Notes: generated by a model not told the origin, from the letters alone. Positions 38,500-52,497 are shown, counted from the stretch's first letter. The stretch: 64,000 nt of DNA from Paramecium sonneborni (GCA_905182985.1 CAJJDN010000148.1:124001-188000), one strand, 5' to 3'. Translations and numbers: made by a program.

Positions 38500-40567
38500 T
38501 CAACTTGATCGACTAATTATATCTTCAGGTTTTGGATCTTCATCATTTGAATCATCATCTGAAGCTTATGCTAATTCTTTCTCTAATAAATGAGGTAACT
38601 TTTAGCCCAAAAGTGATATCAATCTTTAATTAAATCGAATTTATTCATCTGTCATATTTTGATCATCTAATCCCATTAACTTTTAATATGAATTAACAAG
38701 ATCTGTAAATAATTGGGATAGCACTATTTCTTGAGTTGGATTATCCAAAATTTGTTTGAGTCTAAAATACTAATAGAATTTACACTGTTGATTTTCTATT
38801 TCTTTTATCTCTAATCAAACTAATTGTTGGTCGATGAGTAAAATTGAATAATGTTATTTAATCAGAGTTGAAAAGAACTCTCTTTAATTTTATCATCTCA
38901 TGCAATTATCTAATTATATATTGTATATCTAACTCTTTATTTACTTAAGCTCTAATTATTTATCAATAATATCTACATTGCCTTTTTTAATACTACACAT
39001 TCATCTGATTATATACATTAAAATGGCATAATTTGACTTAATATCAACTTTATACTAATCCCAATATGTTAATTAGATATCATTATTTATTTGAATTATT
39101 CAAAAATAGCAGAACATTAAACCTTCAATTAACTAACTCTTTTAAGCTTACTTGACCTATGTGAATTAATAGCTTCTTTTAATTTAAGGCTTTCCTACTT
39201 TTCAATACTCTTAGGTGATAAAAATTAACCCATCATAGGTTTCTAATTAAAAGTACTCATGCTCTTTATATGCAGACTAGAATCTCCTTTGATTTTGTGC
39301 ATTGATCTTTTTAAGGCTTCCCTTCCCTTTTGTGTCGATGATAATAAACCATGATTTGCTTCAATAGTGTTATTTCTTCTTTTATTTAAATCGAATTCAT
39401 ATAAATCATTTGCCATCTCTATTATCATATGTTCACGATTATAAAACTTAATTATAACTCCTATAACTGCTATCATAAATTATGAGAATCCTCCTAAATA
39501 ACTTAATAATTCATCAAGTCTCATAAATTTTCTTGATATTGCATAAGAGTAAGGACTTCTAACAAAATAAAATGCTCCATAATATCCAGGAGTTAAACCA
39601 GATATAGCAGATTATTCTCTATTATCCATGTAATCTCTTGTTATGTATGTTTGAGTTGATTACTAAGGATACATTAATATTCCGTCATCTGTTGTAATTG
39701 TTCTAGGTCGTATAAAAATGTCTGATTGAACAAACATAGCATTTGGAACAAAGGAATAGAATTATTCAATTGCTATATAAGGTTGAATAAAATGCTTAGG
39801 GGATCCAGGATTGATTAACTATATTTATACATTTATAAATTACGTAATTAGTTGTGTATATCTAAAATCGGAAGCTTCCAGAAGACTTCAATTATTTCAA
39901 CATTTCCTCTTCAGTCTTGCATTATGGTTTCCACGAAAAGTTATTTCCTGAATTACTTTTACATGTAGAAACCACAAATTTTAAAAAGGAAAATTCCCTA
40001 CCTAAAAATTAATATAATCATTTTCCTACTTGTCCATGCTCCTCCAACTGTCATATTTGATGTTAATGGATGTTCTAAATTAGGACACAAAAAATTATAT
40101 AAGCTGTATTGGTTAAACGAAGCTTCAAAAGATGAATTGTATTAATCAAATATTGGCTTAAAATGTTCAATTGTACAAGGCACTAAATCAACATATACTG
40201 GAGGTAGCTTAACTTATGTTCCATTCTCATCTCTTGTGTATGCTCTTTATTCTACTGTTATATTAAAATAAGGGTTAGTTGTAAAATTCGCTTAATCAAT
40301 TTGAACAGCAAACATAAAATTATTTGGTAAAAGTTATACTGTGCTCGGATCTTCACTAAATTCTTGTTCCTATTCAGATGATACTGAGTTTTTTTAAAAA
40401 AAGTCAATAATATTTGAGTAAAAAAAACTGATAATTGTAGCAATTATGCATAAAGAAAGTATCCCTCCTAAACTAGTTCTATATTCTTCTTCTTAACGAA
40501 AGCTCAGTGTTATTGATTATCCGAAAATATCTATCTTTCTTAGATTATCTTTAAATTTTGTAAACAT
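38500..40567 (-). CDS. Ciliate-family two-TM membrane protein
   Basis: Seen: start MFTKFKDNLRKIDIFGQS, then LSFRQEEEYRTSLGGILSL and a TM helix (CIIATIISFFYSNIID). A luminal region of about 350 residues with Cys and N-glycosylation-type sites (NMT, NGT, NFT) follows, then RLDELLSYLGGFS-type sequence and a second TM (MIAVIGVIIKFY) near 39.45 kb. A cytoplasmic tail follows with EMIKLKRVLFNSDQITLF and an acidic end DDDSNDEDPKPED. Known: Paramecium and Tetrahymena have hundreds of such proteins, beginning with the E.YRT..GG box; function is unknown. Introns in the tail are inferred but not all placed. Confidence 0.65.
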
Positions 40568-42272
40568 TTAACTATTTATCAAAAATAGTTCTTTGAATAT
40601 ATATATCAACTTAGATAAATTATTGGAACGCATTATTTACTTTTAGAAACAATTATCAATTTATTTTTATTGAATTATAATCAAAACATGCTCAGTACTT
40701 AAGATTTTAAATTCTCTCTAAATATTAATTTAATATAAAAAAAGTTGGAATAAATAATATTTATTAATATATAATAAAATTAGCTGCTCATGATGTAAAA
40801 TAAAAAAGAGCTCTAAAACAATAAATTTCTTATAAAGATAATTTTTAACATAACCATTTTTTAATTTTGTAAAATTTTCTTTAACTCTCTAATTTTTAAT
40901 TAATGCTAATTTTAATTTATATTTTATTAATCTTGATCCATTCATCAATTCTAATCTTTAAATGTATTTTTACATAAACTCTAATAAAATATCATAGAAT
41001 TATATGATTCAGCTAAATTTTATATCTTTTTAAATTTATGTGTTTCATATTTGGATGCTCAAATTTATAATAACATAAATTTATTTTTCATAAATTTAGA
41101 TGAAAATTATAAACAAATATTTCATTAGAAAAATGTTTGTTCATTAGCAACCCTAATATTAAATTAATTTTATATTTAATGTAGATATTTTTTTAGAGAG
41201 ATTTAATAATAATACAAATTAAAAAATTTAGAATTAATCTAAAAAGAATTCATTTTTATAAAATATATATGAAAAAAATATTCTAACACAATCGGATAAA
41301 GAAAATTGTAAATCACTTTTATTGGTATCTAACCTCTTAAAATTCTTTTATCATTCTATTCATATTTGTGTATTTACTTATAAAAAAAAATCATTCTAAA
41401 TTTAGAGAGTTTGACAATTCTTATCAATTTGAATTCTATAAATTGACAGAAAAATTATCAACTAAATTACATTTTTCACTTAAATCATAGTATTCGGATA
41501 TTAAATCAAACATATATATCAATTAGCCTATTATCTGTAAGCTTGGAGATTGAGTTTACTTATTGCTGTATAGTCAAATTATTAAATTACAATTTTTAAT
41601 ACTGCTTCTAAAAATTTAAATATTAATCAAATAAATTAACAGATAACATAAAACAGGTTCTATGAGTATTGATTAATCAAAAGATCCAGAATTCTTCAAA
41701 TATTCTTTATGAGTATATTCTTGAGTTTATATAATGATTAAATATGTCTTTCCTTTAATTTTAACAGAATAAAGATGAAAAGTAATCAATTTATATCACA
41801 TTTAATATTTAAACATATCCAATTTTCCCTATTTTTTAATAAATGATTGTAAAGTTGCTAATAATTTTTTCTAGTTATTTAAATTTTTTTACAACCATTT
41901 TAGTAGAAAGTTCACAACAGAAAATAAAAGTGAAATAAATTTTTTTTTTTAAAATAATCTAACAAAAAATTAATATAATAGAATCACTTCTAAATTATTT
42001 TATTCAAAATTTGTAAATCAAAAAAGGAAAATAGATATTTCTAAATATTCTTGATGGTGTGGATTAATTTAAGATTTTATTAACAATAGAGGGGCAGAAT
42101 ATCATATAATTTGTATTTTAAATGAAAAAATATATTTTAAAAATAGAAATGGAAAATTTTGTAAAGTAAAAGTCAAGATAATGTTATTAAAAGAAAATAT
42201 TTGGAATAATAATAAAGTATGTAGAGAGTTTATTTACAATTAGTGAGAATACAGAAATAATATAATATAATT
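40568..42272. other. 1.7-kb AT-rich gene-poor region
   Basis: The longest gap in the window. I found no protein-like frame on either strand, no tandem repeats and no RNA gene. Several T and A homopolymers occur. Decayed gene remnants or regulatory/replication DNA are possible. Confidence 0.5.
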
Positions 42273-42690
42273 TCATTATTTTAAACTGTCACTATTCTTT
42301 TCTACTTTATCCTTCAGATTTTCTTTCTCTCCAGAATTAGGCACATAATGAGAAGCTATTACTTCTGGAATTTGTGTATTTTATTCAATAGAATGAATAA
42401 CTTTTTTTAGCTTCTCCATGTTTGAATTAGTAAAAGGAACTTGTTAACATTCTTCATAAGTATCAGCTATGGGTTTGTGAATAGTTTACATTTCATATCA
42501 AAATATCTGGAGAGTAGAATAAGTAAATCTTATAACTAAGCCTCAGTAATTCTTTTTTGATTGTATTGATCTATGAGTTTAAAATATATTTATCATCTAA
42601 AAGGACAAGCTGTGTAATATGAAAAAGTGAATACTTTTTCTAGTACTCTTCTTTCGAGATCAGTAATTCACTTATTTCTAGAGAGTGCAT
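42273..42690 (-). CDS. Small hypothetical acidic protein, exon structure partly uncertain
   Basis: Seen: the 3' exon encodes DTYEECQQVPFTNSNMEKL, then IHSIEQNTQIPEVIASHYVP and a charged end KVEKNSDSLKQ before TGA. A 23-nt intron (GTAAAC...CATAG) joins it to RITEAQLQDLLILLSRYFDM upstream. The 5' part may start at MHSLEISELLISKEEY (42690), but the intron between these pieces is not resolved. No family recognised. Confidence 0.45.
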
Positions 42691-42901
42691 AAAATTTAAT
42701 CTTAGAGTTGTGAGGTAGGAAGATGCAAATTTTACATTAATTAATAATGAAAGGTTGAAGGGTCGAATGAGTTTTTGATGTATTAAAGAATAGAGTTCTG
42801 AAGTATTAATATCAAAATCAGTACTTAATTACCCTATCTAATCAATGGCAGATAAGGGGATCTGATATTAAAATCCGTTTTTATTTTATAATTAAAAAAT
42901 T

Positions 42902-45900
42902 ATGAGAAACAAAGTTGCTGTCTTGCTGGTGCTTGTAGGGCTTATGAGCTGTAATAATTGATTGTTATATATAGTTGCAAGTGCCTCTTTGATTAATGTG
43001 CAATCATTAGCTTAGATTGACGTAGAATCATACGGTTGTGATAAATCGAGACTGTATGATGCAGAAGAAGGCCTCAAAAAACTTGGTGAGGCTCTTACTT
43101 TTGCTTAGACAGGAAGATTGGATTAAGATATCAAGGAATTGAGGGAATTACAAATGTTGGCAAAGAAAGGAATGGAAGAACAAGTGCAGGTTTCATTTGT
43201 TTAAGTTCATAACTTACAATACCTTTATATGTTAAAACATAAGTTCGATTCCTTGGCACTTATAGAAATGCCAAACACATTCGCTCGCCCTCACATAGAT
43301 GGAATGAAATCATAAATTAATTTAGTATTGGCAGCTACCGATACTTAAACTAGAAAAGCTTGTTGCGAGATGTTGTTTAAAATGATAGAAGTTTTACTTT
43401 TAGATTTACTTGAATTGGAAGAAGAATGCTAGAAACCAATAACTATCAATATTGAGGGAGAGATCAGAAAGATTTAAATTATTAGAGGACAATGTGACAA
43501 TACTCCAACACCACCAGTAATCCCTGTTGATCCTAAACCTATCATACCTGAACCTGAAGAACCCATTAAACCTATTATCATCCCTCCTAAGCCAAAAGAA
43601 CCAACACCCAAACCACCTAAGGAACCCTCACCTGAGCCACCAAAAGAGCCATCCCCTAAACCACCTAAGGAACCATCACCTAAACCACCAAAGGAGCCAT
43701 CACCTAAACCAAAAGAACCAACTCCTAAACCAAAAGAGCCAACTCCTAAACCAAAAGAACCAACTCCTTAACCACCTCCTAAACCAAAATCTCCAAGTCC
43801 AACACCTTAAGTTGTTATTGATTGTGTCAAAGGTGCTAATGTTGTTGGTGATATGAGTGCTAGTTCAGATTAAGCTGTTGCTGATTCAGTCATTGAAGGT
43901 AAAGATCTTGCTGGAGCTACCGATTATGGTTATGGTTTCTGGTTAAGATGGTTAAGTAGATATCCTGATGAATTAATCTCAGGAAGAACCAAAAATACTT
44001 ATTACTTTGTCTCAAGATTAACTACCAATCAAAAATTCAATGATGCTGAAATGGGAGATAGAGTATTAGCTATTTGGCATTATGATACTGGTTATCATTT
44101 CACTTCATTAGATAAAGCTTCTCGTAATCCTAATGTTAATTAAAACATACCTACTGGAGATATTGAAGGTTTATGGAGTTATGTTTACTTCTCATATAGT
44201 GGAAGATTAAAGAAATCCGTTGCTTTATTGAAGTTTGGTGCAAGTGGAAAAGTATAATAAATCACTCTTGATGTTACACATGATATTCCTACCTATTTAA
44301 GATTAGTAGTCGGAGGTAAATAATTTAGTTATCCTGGATTTAATGGATAATTTACTAATCCAGTCTTTAAGATCGGTGAAGGAGCTTATGTAAATTCAGA
44401 ATTAGAATTATTCGATTACAGTCTTAAATGTAATCCATATCCTAAATTGGACTGTACTGACAGAGCTAAATAAACACTCATTCATAAAGCTGTTAGGTAC
44501 AATGTTAACACTGCTAAAGTACAAACAGTCAAAACTACCCTCGAATCTCCATTCCCTGAAGAATATTCAGTTAGTGGTTGGTTCAAATGGAAGTAATTAG
44601 AGAAATAAGAACCATGGCATTTAATGTTCAGAGTATTTGCCACAAAAGAAAATAATAATGCTAAGAATCTAGGAGATAGAGATTTAGCAGCTTGGATTGG
44701 TACTGCAAATGATGGAATTGTTTTGTTGGCTACTTATTCATATAATAACTTATTTGGAGAAGGAAATCCAAATGTTATGAATTAAATTTAACATAAGAAT
44801 AGAATATAAGAATGGACATTTGTATATTTCGGATATTCATTCAAATAAAAGACTGCTCATTCAATAGTTCACTTTAAGGAGGCTAGAGAGGAGAGAACAT
44901 TTGAGAATGTTAACCATTTCTTAGTGTAAAGATTTTCAATAAATTTGGCAAAAGATGATCATTATCCTTCTTGGAATGGTATAATAGGAAAATTCCGAAT
45001 TGATTTATGTAATGGTGCTTATGATCCAAAATTCCCAAGAACTGCAACTCCAGTTCCAAGTCCATCACCATTAGGTCCAACCCCACCTCCTTCAAAGAGT
45101 GTTGAACCACCCCCTAAGACTCCAACAATAAAACCACCTCCAAAACCACCTGTTAAGCCTCCTTCACCAGAAGTTGTAGTATCACCACCTCCTCCAATTA
45201 TAAAGACACCAGAGGTTATGCAGAAATGTATTGAAGGTCAAAAAGCTATAGGAGATTCATCATCTGCAGTAGATGCAAAACCAGTAGCAGATATATAAGT
45301 TCCAGATGAAGCATTGAAAGATGTTATAGAATATGGTTATGGATTTTGGAGTAGATGGTTGACTAGACATCCATAATAATTATTTGAGGGTATGAGTGAA
45401 CCATGGTACTTTGTTTCAAGATTGACATCAAATGATCCATATGACAATATAAAGATGGGAGATAGATTATTAGCAGTATTTTTGAGTAAAGATGGATATA
45501 CATTCATAACAAATGATAAAGGAACATCTAATCCAAATTTGTATAAGCAATAACCATACAAAGATATAGAAGGTGTTTGGACATACATTCATTTCAGTTT
45601 TAGTCCATTGAAAAAGAAGGCAGTGGCATTTGTCCATGCTAATAAGTAGACATAATAAATAGAATTCGGAGGAATAACTCATGAAGCTCCAAAGAAATTA
45701 AGATTCATTTTGGGAGGTAACGATCTAAAATTATATCCTGGATTTAATGGTTAATTCACCAGACCAGTATTGAAGATTGGTCCAGGTTCATTCATAGGTT
45801 CACCAGAAGATGTTTAAAAGTATGCATTATCTTGCAACCCATTACCAGAACCTGATTGTAAGAAAGGAAGAGGAGTCAGCAATTTGATTGAATCGACAAA

Positions 45901-48900
45901 AGAATTTAATAAAGGAAGTGAAGTCACAATGTTTGTAGCTGATAATGAAAATCAATTCCCAGATAATTATGCTATTGGAGGTTGGTTCTTGTGGACACCA
46001 ACTTAATAAGAAGATTGGCATTTAGCTTTCAGAGTTACAATAAATGGATAAAAACATAATAAGAATGATTAATTATTAGGTGATAGAGATCTTACAACCT
46101 TTTTGAGTAAAACAGGATCATATCATTTTGCTACATACACATATGATGATAATTTTGGAAAGGGTAATCCAAATAAGTACATTAATACCGAACATTAAAA
46201 TAAACATACAGAATGGCATTATATTTACATGGCTTATTCAAGAGAGTAAAAGAAAGTATTGAGCATCTTATTCACAAAAGGAGACAGATAAGTTAAATAT
46301 ATTGATGAAGTTAATCATTATTTAGCTCCATTGTATAAGATTTTCTTAGGAAAGGATTAATTCTATCCAGCTTACAATGGTTACATAGCTAATGTTTAAT
46401 TCTTTGCTTGTGAAAAAGCTTATGATCCAGAATATAAACCACCTGGTTAACCAGAAGTACCAAAATAACCAGAAGTACCAGTTAAACCACCTGAGCCATA
46501 AAAAGAACCAATATGTTAGAAAGGTGATCCTGCTATTGCTGATAGTGCATTTGATTCATAAAAACCATTGATCAATTTAGTCTTAGATAAACCAGAATAA
46601 TTGTAAGATGTCAGAGAATATGGATATTAATTCTGGATGAGATTTATGACACGCCATCCTGTTCCTATGTATTAAGGTAAGAGAGCTCCATGGTATTTTG
46701 TATCCAGATTGTCAAGTAATAAGGATTTCGATGATGTTAAAAAAGGTGATAGATTATTAGCTATCTATTAAGCATAAGGAGATTATGCATTTATTACTAA
46801 TGATCATAAGGCTAATAATTTCAATACTGTTGTTGGTCGTCCAGCATTTGTTGGTGATATTGAAGCTACTTGGACTTTCGTTCATTTTTCATATACTTCT
46901 GCTGGTAAAGTAGTTGCATGGATTTAATATGAAAATAAAGAACCCTAAACAGTTTCTGTTGCTGCTACACATGATAAACCTGATTATTTGTAATTTGTTC
47001 TTGGTGGCACTTAAGGATCTCTCTATCCAGGCTTCAATGGCCAATTCACTTCTGCTGTTATTAAAGTAGGATCAGGTTCTTTTGTTGAAACTGTTGAATA
47101 ATTCCGTAAATTTGCACTTACTTGTAATCCATAACCATTACCTGTTTGTAATAAAGCTAAAGAAATCTTATTGATTGAAAAATCTAAGAGATTTGAAGCT
47201 TAAACTAGCGAAGTTAATGAAATAGTATCACCAGATGAATAAGCATTCCCAGATGAATATTCAATTAGTGGTTGGTTCAAATGGAGATCTACTGTTATGG
47301 AACCATGGCATTTAGCTATTCGTTTACATTAAAATAAAGGTATGGAAAATGCCAATGCTGCAAAGTTGGGAGATAGAACACTCGGTGCCTTTGTAGGAAA
47401 TAATGGAAACTATGCTATTACTACATATACCTATACTAATTTGAATGGAGAAGGGGATCCAAATAAATATGTGTAAGTTCCATACAAAGATCAATTAGCT
47501 TAATGGCATTTTGTATTCCTTGGATATAGCAGAGCCAAGAGACAAGTAGTTGGTTTCTTATAATGGAAAGAGAGAAAAGAAAATGTCAACATGGATAACA
47601 TCAATCATTATCTCACCAATTCTGTATTTGTTAACATAGGTAAAGACAGATTCTATCCTGCATTCAATGGTCATATTGGAGGATTAAGATTATAATTATG
47701 TGGTGGAGCATTTACTCCAGTCTTCCCAGAAGATCCTAAACCACCTTAAGTACCATCTACACCACCACCTACTAAACCAGAAGAACCTGTTTAACCACCT
47801 AAACCATAAGAACCTGAAGTTGTTAGAAAATGTGTTAGTGGATAAGTTCAAATTGGAGACATGCCCTCTAGTGGAGATAAAGTTGTTGATCTTAAAGTTA
47901 CTGAAGATAAATTAGGAAGTGCTATTGAATATGGTTATGGTTTCTGGACTAGATGGCTTACCAGATGGCCAGATAGCCTTCTTAAAGGTGCCAGTGAACC
48001 ATGGTATTTCATCTCAAGATTAACTAATAATGATCCATATGATAATATTAGAATGGGAGATAGATTATTAGCTATTTGGTTAGGTTAAGCTGGATATACA
48101 TTCATTACTAATGATGTTGCATCAGGTAATCCAAATATTAATAAATAAATTCCTTATGGAGATATTGAAGGTGTCTGGACATATATTCATTTCAGTTATA
48201 AATAAGGATAAGCTGTTGGTATTGTTAGAGTAGCAGATAAGACCTCATTCACTGTTATTGATGCTAAACATGACTAACCTAAATTCCTCAGATTGATTGT
48301 TGGTGGTTCTGATCTCAAATAATATCCAGGATTCAATGGTCAAATCTCATCACCTATTCTTAAATTAGGTGCAGGTTCATTTGTTAATACTGAAGATGAT
48401 TTCAATAAATTTGTCTTAGCATGTAATCCAAGACCAGAACCAGATTGTAAGGGCAAGAGTGAAAGCAAATTGATTGAAGGAATAAAGAAATATGAATCAA
48501 CTCAACCAGAATTCTATGAACATGTTAGAGATGAGAAATAACCTTTCCCAACTATGTATGGCATAGGTGGTTGGTATAAATGGGAACCAACAAAATAAGA
48601 ACCATGGCATTTGGCATTTAGAATTACCATCAATGATTAAAAGAGCAATAAGAATGCAGATTTATTGGGAGATAGAACATTAGCAGTATGGTTAAGTGAT
48701 TAGTAATTATATGCATTTGCTACTTATACTTATACAAATATGTTTGGAGCAGGTTAACCAAATTCAGCTTAGGTTATAAAGCATTAAAATAAGCATACAG
48801 AATGGCATTACATAACATTTTAATATAACAGAGAGACAAGAGAAGCATATGGATCAACAATATTCAAGGATGGTAAGTTAGATGTTAAATTCCCAAATGT

Positions 48901-50669
48901 AAATCATTACTTGGTTCCAATATTGAGAATATTGATAGGAAAGGATTAATTCTACCCAGCTTTCAATGGATATATAGCAGATGTGACATTTGTTAATTGT
49001 TAAGATCCATATAATCCTTAATTTACTCCAGGAAATCCACCTGAATTACCAAAACCTCCAGTTATTCCAGTAGAACCACCTTAACCATTACCAGAACCAA
49101 AGTGTTAGATGGGAGATGAAACAATAGTTGATTCAGCATATGATGATGTGAAACCTTTGGCTGATATTGAAGCTACTCCAGAGAATTTGAAAGATATTAG
49201 AGAATATGGCTATTCATATTGGGTTAGATATTTGAGTAGACATCCTAAACCAATGTATTAGGGTAAGAGTGAACCATGGTATTTCATGAGTAGATTGACA
49301 GTTAATAAGCAGTATTAGAATGTTGAAAAGGGAGATAGATTATTAGCAATATGGTAAGGATAAGGAGCATATACTTTTATTACAAATGATTATAAGAGTA
49401 ATAATTGGAATTTGAATAAGAATATAGAATATGGAGATATTGAAGGTGTTTGGACATATATTTATTTCAGTTATAGCAGTATTACCAGTTAAGCAGTAGG
49501 TTTTGTTAAATATACAGGAAAAGAACCATAATCAGTAACATTTGATGTAACTCATGATAAACCAACATATTTAAGACTTATTATTGGAGGATCAGATTTG
49601 AAATTATATCCAACTATTAATGGTTAATTAACAAGAGCTGTATTTAAGATTGGTGCTGGTGCTCATCTTGATACTGTTGATGAATTGAATAAGTTTGCTT
49701 TAGCTTGCAATCCTCAACCAAAAGAAGTATGTTCTAAAGCTGTTGAATAAGTTCTTATTCAAGAATCAAAGAAATTTGAAGTAGCCAAAGCTACAGTATT
49801 AGAAATTCCATCAGATCCAGCTGCTGCTTTCCCATCTGAATACAGTTTATCTGGTTGGTTCAAATGGAAATAGACAACCATGGAATAATGGCATTTAGCT
49901 TTCCGTCTCCACATTAATAAAGAAGAGACCAATAAAAATGCTGAAAGATTGGGAGATAGAACTTTAGCTGCTTGGGTCTCACCAGCATAAGATGGCATCT
50001 ATGCATTTGCTACGTATTCTTATAAGAATCTTAATGGAGCTGGAGATCCTAATCTTGCTAAAATTGTTCCATAGAAACAACAATAAACCAATTGGCATTT
50101 CATATTCTATTCATACAACAGAGATACCAGAAAGGCAGAAGGATATGTTCAATTTAAGGATAGAAAAGAAACTATACTCTTTGAAAATGTTAACCATTAT
50201 TTAGTACCATAAGTCTACTTAAATATTGGTAAAGATCGTTTCTATCCTTCATGGAATGGCCACATTGGTAAATTCAGAATGAATCTATGTGGTGGAGCCT
50301 CTAGACCTGTCTTCCCTGAAGGTATTATATTATTTATATCTTTCTCTTAGATATCAATGTTCCTCCTCCTGTGACACCCACTCCTAAACCCCCTGTCTCT
50401 GAAACTAAAGAGTAATTTATTTAATTTATCCTAGAATCTGTCTTATCAATACTAAACTTGTTGAAGTTACCAAGAATAATGTTAAAGATGTTATCAAAGA
50501 ACTTGAAGCTCTAGAGAATTCAGAACCTACTGAAAAGACATGCTATTGTACTCTACCCAAGAAAGCCTCAATGTTCATTGAATTATATGGGGAAGAATTA
50601 TCCAATCATGTCGATAACCCTGTCATCTAAAGATTGATAGCTCAAAATCAGGTGCGTTTGAGGATATGA
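42902..50669 (+). CDS. Giant secreted protein with ten LamG/ConA-like domains in five tandem pairs
   Basis: Seen: introns 42951-42974, 50322-50350 and 50412-50434 leave 7,692 nt, 2,563 residues, including one 7.3-kb exon. Signal peptide MRNKVAVLLVLVGLMS (ends at intron 1). A helical Cys-containing N-domain; a Pro/Lys/Glu linker (43501-43812); then five A-B pairs. Each A begins EYGYGFWxRWLxRxP, with PWYFxSRLT, GDRLLAI, GDIEGVWTYIHFSY and YPGFNGQ. Each B begins SGWFKWxx, with EPWHLAFR, LGDRxLAxW, EWHFIFxxYxR, VNHYL and YPAFNGxIG. Linkers are Pro-rich. The C-terminus is Cys-containing without a TM or GPI-type tail. Known: the LamG/ConA-like lectin fold binds glycans or proteins. Inference: extracellular matrix, surface or secretory-granule protein. 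Confidence 0.88.
43590..43812 (+). repeat. Pro/Lys/Glu short tandem repeats (PKEPxPKP)
   Basis: In-frame repeats of ccaaaagaaccaactcctaa-type units give KEPSPKPPKEPSPKP and KEPTPKPKEPTPKP. Such linkers are extended and mucin-like. They separate the N-domain from the first LamG pair. Confidence 0.85.
43918..50300 (+). repeat. Five tandem coding repeats, each a pair (A+B) of LamG-like domains
   Basis: Approximate pairs: 43918-45040, 45330-46430, 46610-47700, 47925-49010, 49200-50300, separated by Pro-rich linkers. A and B domains are distinguishable: A has Y-G-Y-x-F-W, B has S/G-G-W-F-x-W. DNA between copies has diverged, so this is old amplification, unlike the otubain array. Confidence 0.85.
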
Positions 50670-50685
50670 TTTATCAAATTATGTA

Positions 50686-51327
50686 TCATTCTGCAAAAGA
50701 ACATGCCTTACTCTAGTACTTCAGTTATTGGTATGTCTGATATTTCCCACCTTCCTTCAAATCTGGAATAAAACTCTATAATTAAGGACTAGATTATTTC
50801 TTTGGGGCACTAATGTGTTTAGTAAATGCACTCTATCTCAATCTCATTGTTTCTGTCAATTATTATAATTTTGTATTATTTGACATCAAGTACTTAACAC
50901 AGTCAGGTTGAGAGTATTCTCTTCCATATTTTCGTAATTAGGCTGGAAATGCCTCATCTGGATGATCTTTCCAACTTTTTAATTGCACTTACCCACCATC
51001 ATTAATCGTTACAAAAAAATCTCTCCCTTTTCCATCACCAAAATAATGCTGAATTCTTTAATGTTAAGGAGGAAGCAATCCTCTGCTTCTAGAACTACTA
51101 ATTTACGATTTAATTTACTTTGTTGCAGTTTTAGGAAATATCATCTTAGTGTAATCAGCCTTTGGAGACAAATCAAGTGAATTTAGCATCTTTTAAGAGA
51201 ATAAACCACCATTTACATGTTTTACATATTGATCCCTAAAAAATTTATATTAATTTAACCTTCCAGTGCCATCATTGTGATAATGAAAATGCTTAGCATC
51301 AATCTTTGGATACTTATAATCGTGCAT
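50686..51327 (-). CDS. Conserved-looking protein with GDGxGRDxF motif, possibly ciliary
   Basis: Seen: a 24-nt intron (GTTAAA...TTTAG) leaves 618 nt, 205 residues. MHDYKYPKIDAKHFHYHN, then DGTGRDQYVKHVNGG, later HYFGDGKGRDFFVTINDGG: two copies of a (H)xxxDGxGRDxxVxxNxGG motif. C-terminal LTETMRLRQSAFTKHISAPK and a Lys/Ser/Gln tail. Repeated short motifs with Tyr, Asp and Arg and a basic composition are typical of microtubule-associated or axonemal inner proteins, but I cannot name the family. It converges on the giant LamG gene with only 16 bp between stop codons. Confidence 0.6.
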
Positions 51328-52497
51328 AATTTTAATAATACTATGTATACGAATAATTATATAAATATATATAATCAATAACTTAATTTACAAATAGTAA
51401 TCCAAAAAATCAAATTCTAAATTCATCAAAATTTATTCTTAAAAAGTATAAGCTACTTAAGTTCTTATCGATTTTTAATGTATTAGATTTGTTGATCTTG
51501 TCTTGTTGTTAGGGGTTTCTATATTTTAACTCAAACAAAAAAAAATTTCTGATGTTGCAATTTAATCCATCTATTGCTTAAAAAATTTTAATCTAAGTTG
51601 ATACTTAGATTTAAATTCCAATTAGTTAAAATTGTTAATCGATAAATTAATGTTAATTTATAAAATAGAAAATAACTATTTTATATGTTTTAGATAATTC
51701 TACAATTGTGAAGAAACAACTTTTAAACAAGATCTTTTCTGAAATTAAAATTTATTCTTAAAATCTTATTCAGCAAAGCTAAATCCATTCTAACTGTTTT
51801 TATAATCTAAAGCAAATAACTAGCTAAAACAGATCTAGCTTTATACTACTCGCTTTATTAAATTTTGAAAGGCTTTTAATTTGAACACATAACTTTCAAC
51901 CCTAATTCTTGATTTGAATGAACAAAAAACTTATATGTTGAGAAAAGATTTATGAGAATCCAGAAATTGCTTGGCTTTTAGGGAAGACTAATAAAGCTAT
52001 GGATAATAGACCCACTCTAAATAAATTAACTTTTTAATATAAATTATAAATTTAATAACCCCCAGCCCCATAATATAAATTATATTATAGAAAAGCATTA
52101 CCTGATGTATAAAAGTAAAAAAATATTATTTTAAAAAACTGAATTAATAGTAAACTAAAAAATTATAATTAAATTTAATCAAATCTGTAATTTATAATAG
52201 AATTTTTAGTTTATAATCCAAACACAAAAATACTAAAGCTTTTTAATTTATCTATATTTTTCACTATCAAATTTCTCTAAAAATAACTGTAAACTTTTGA
52301 GATTCATAAATTTTTCATAAATCCTCTTACTTTGCCAGAAAGAATTCATAAATAAACAATTATAAAATTTCATCTAAGTTCAGAACATGAAGCAATCATT
52401 AAAATCTACAATCAACATTTATATCTAGAATATATTTGAATATTAGGAATTAAATTTTTAATATATATAATTATTTAATTTTTATAGAATTAGATTA
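51328..52497. other. AT-rich intergenic region, 1.2 kb
   Basis: No protein-like frame on either strand. It contains the divergent promoters of the flanking genes. No tandem or inverted repeat was noticed. Confidence 0.45.
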
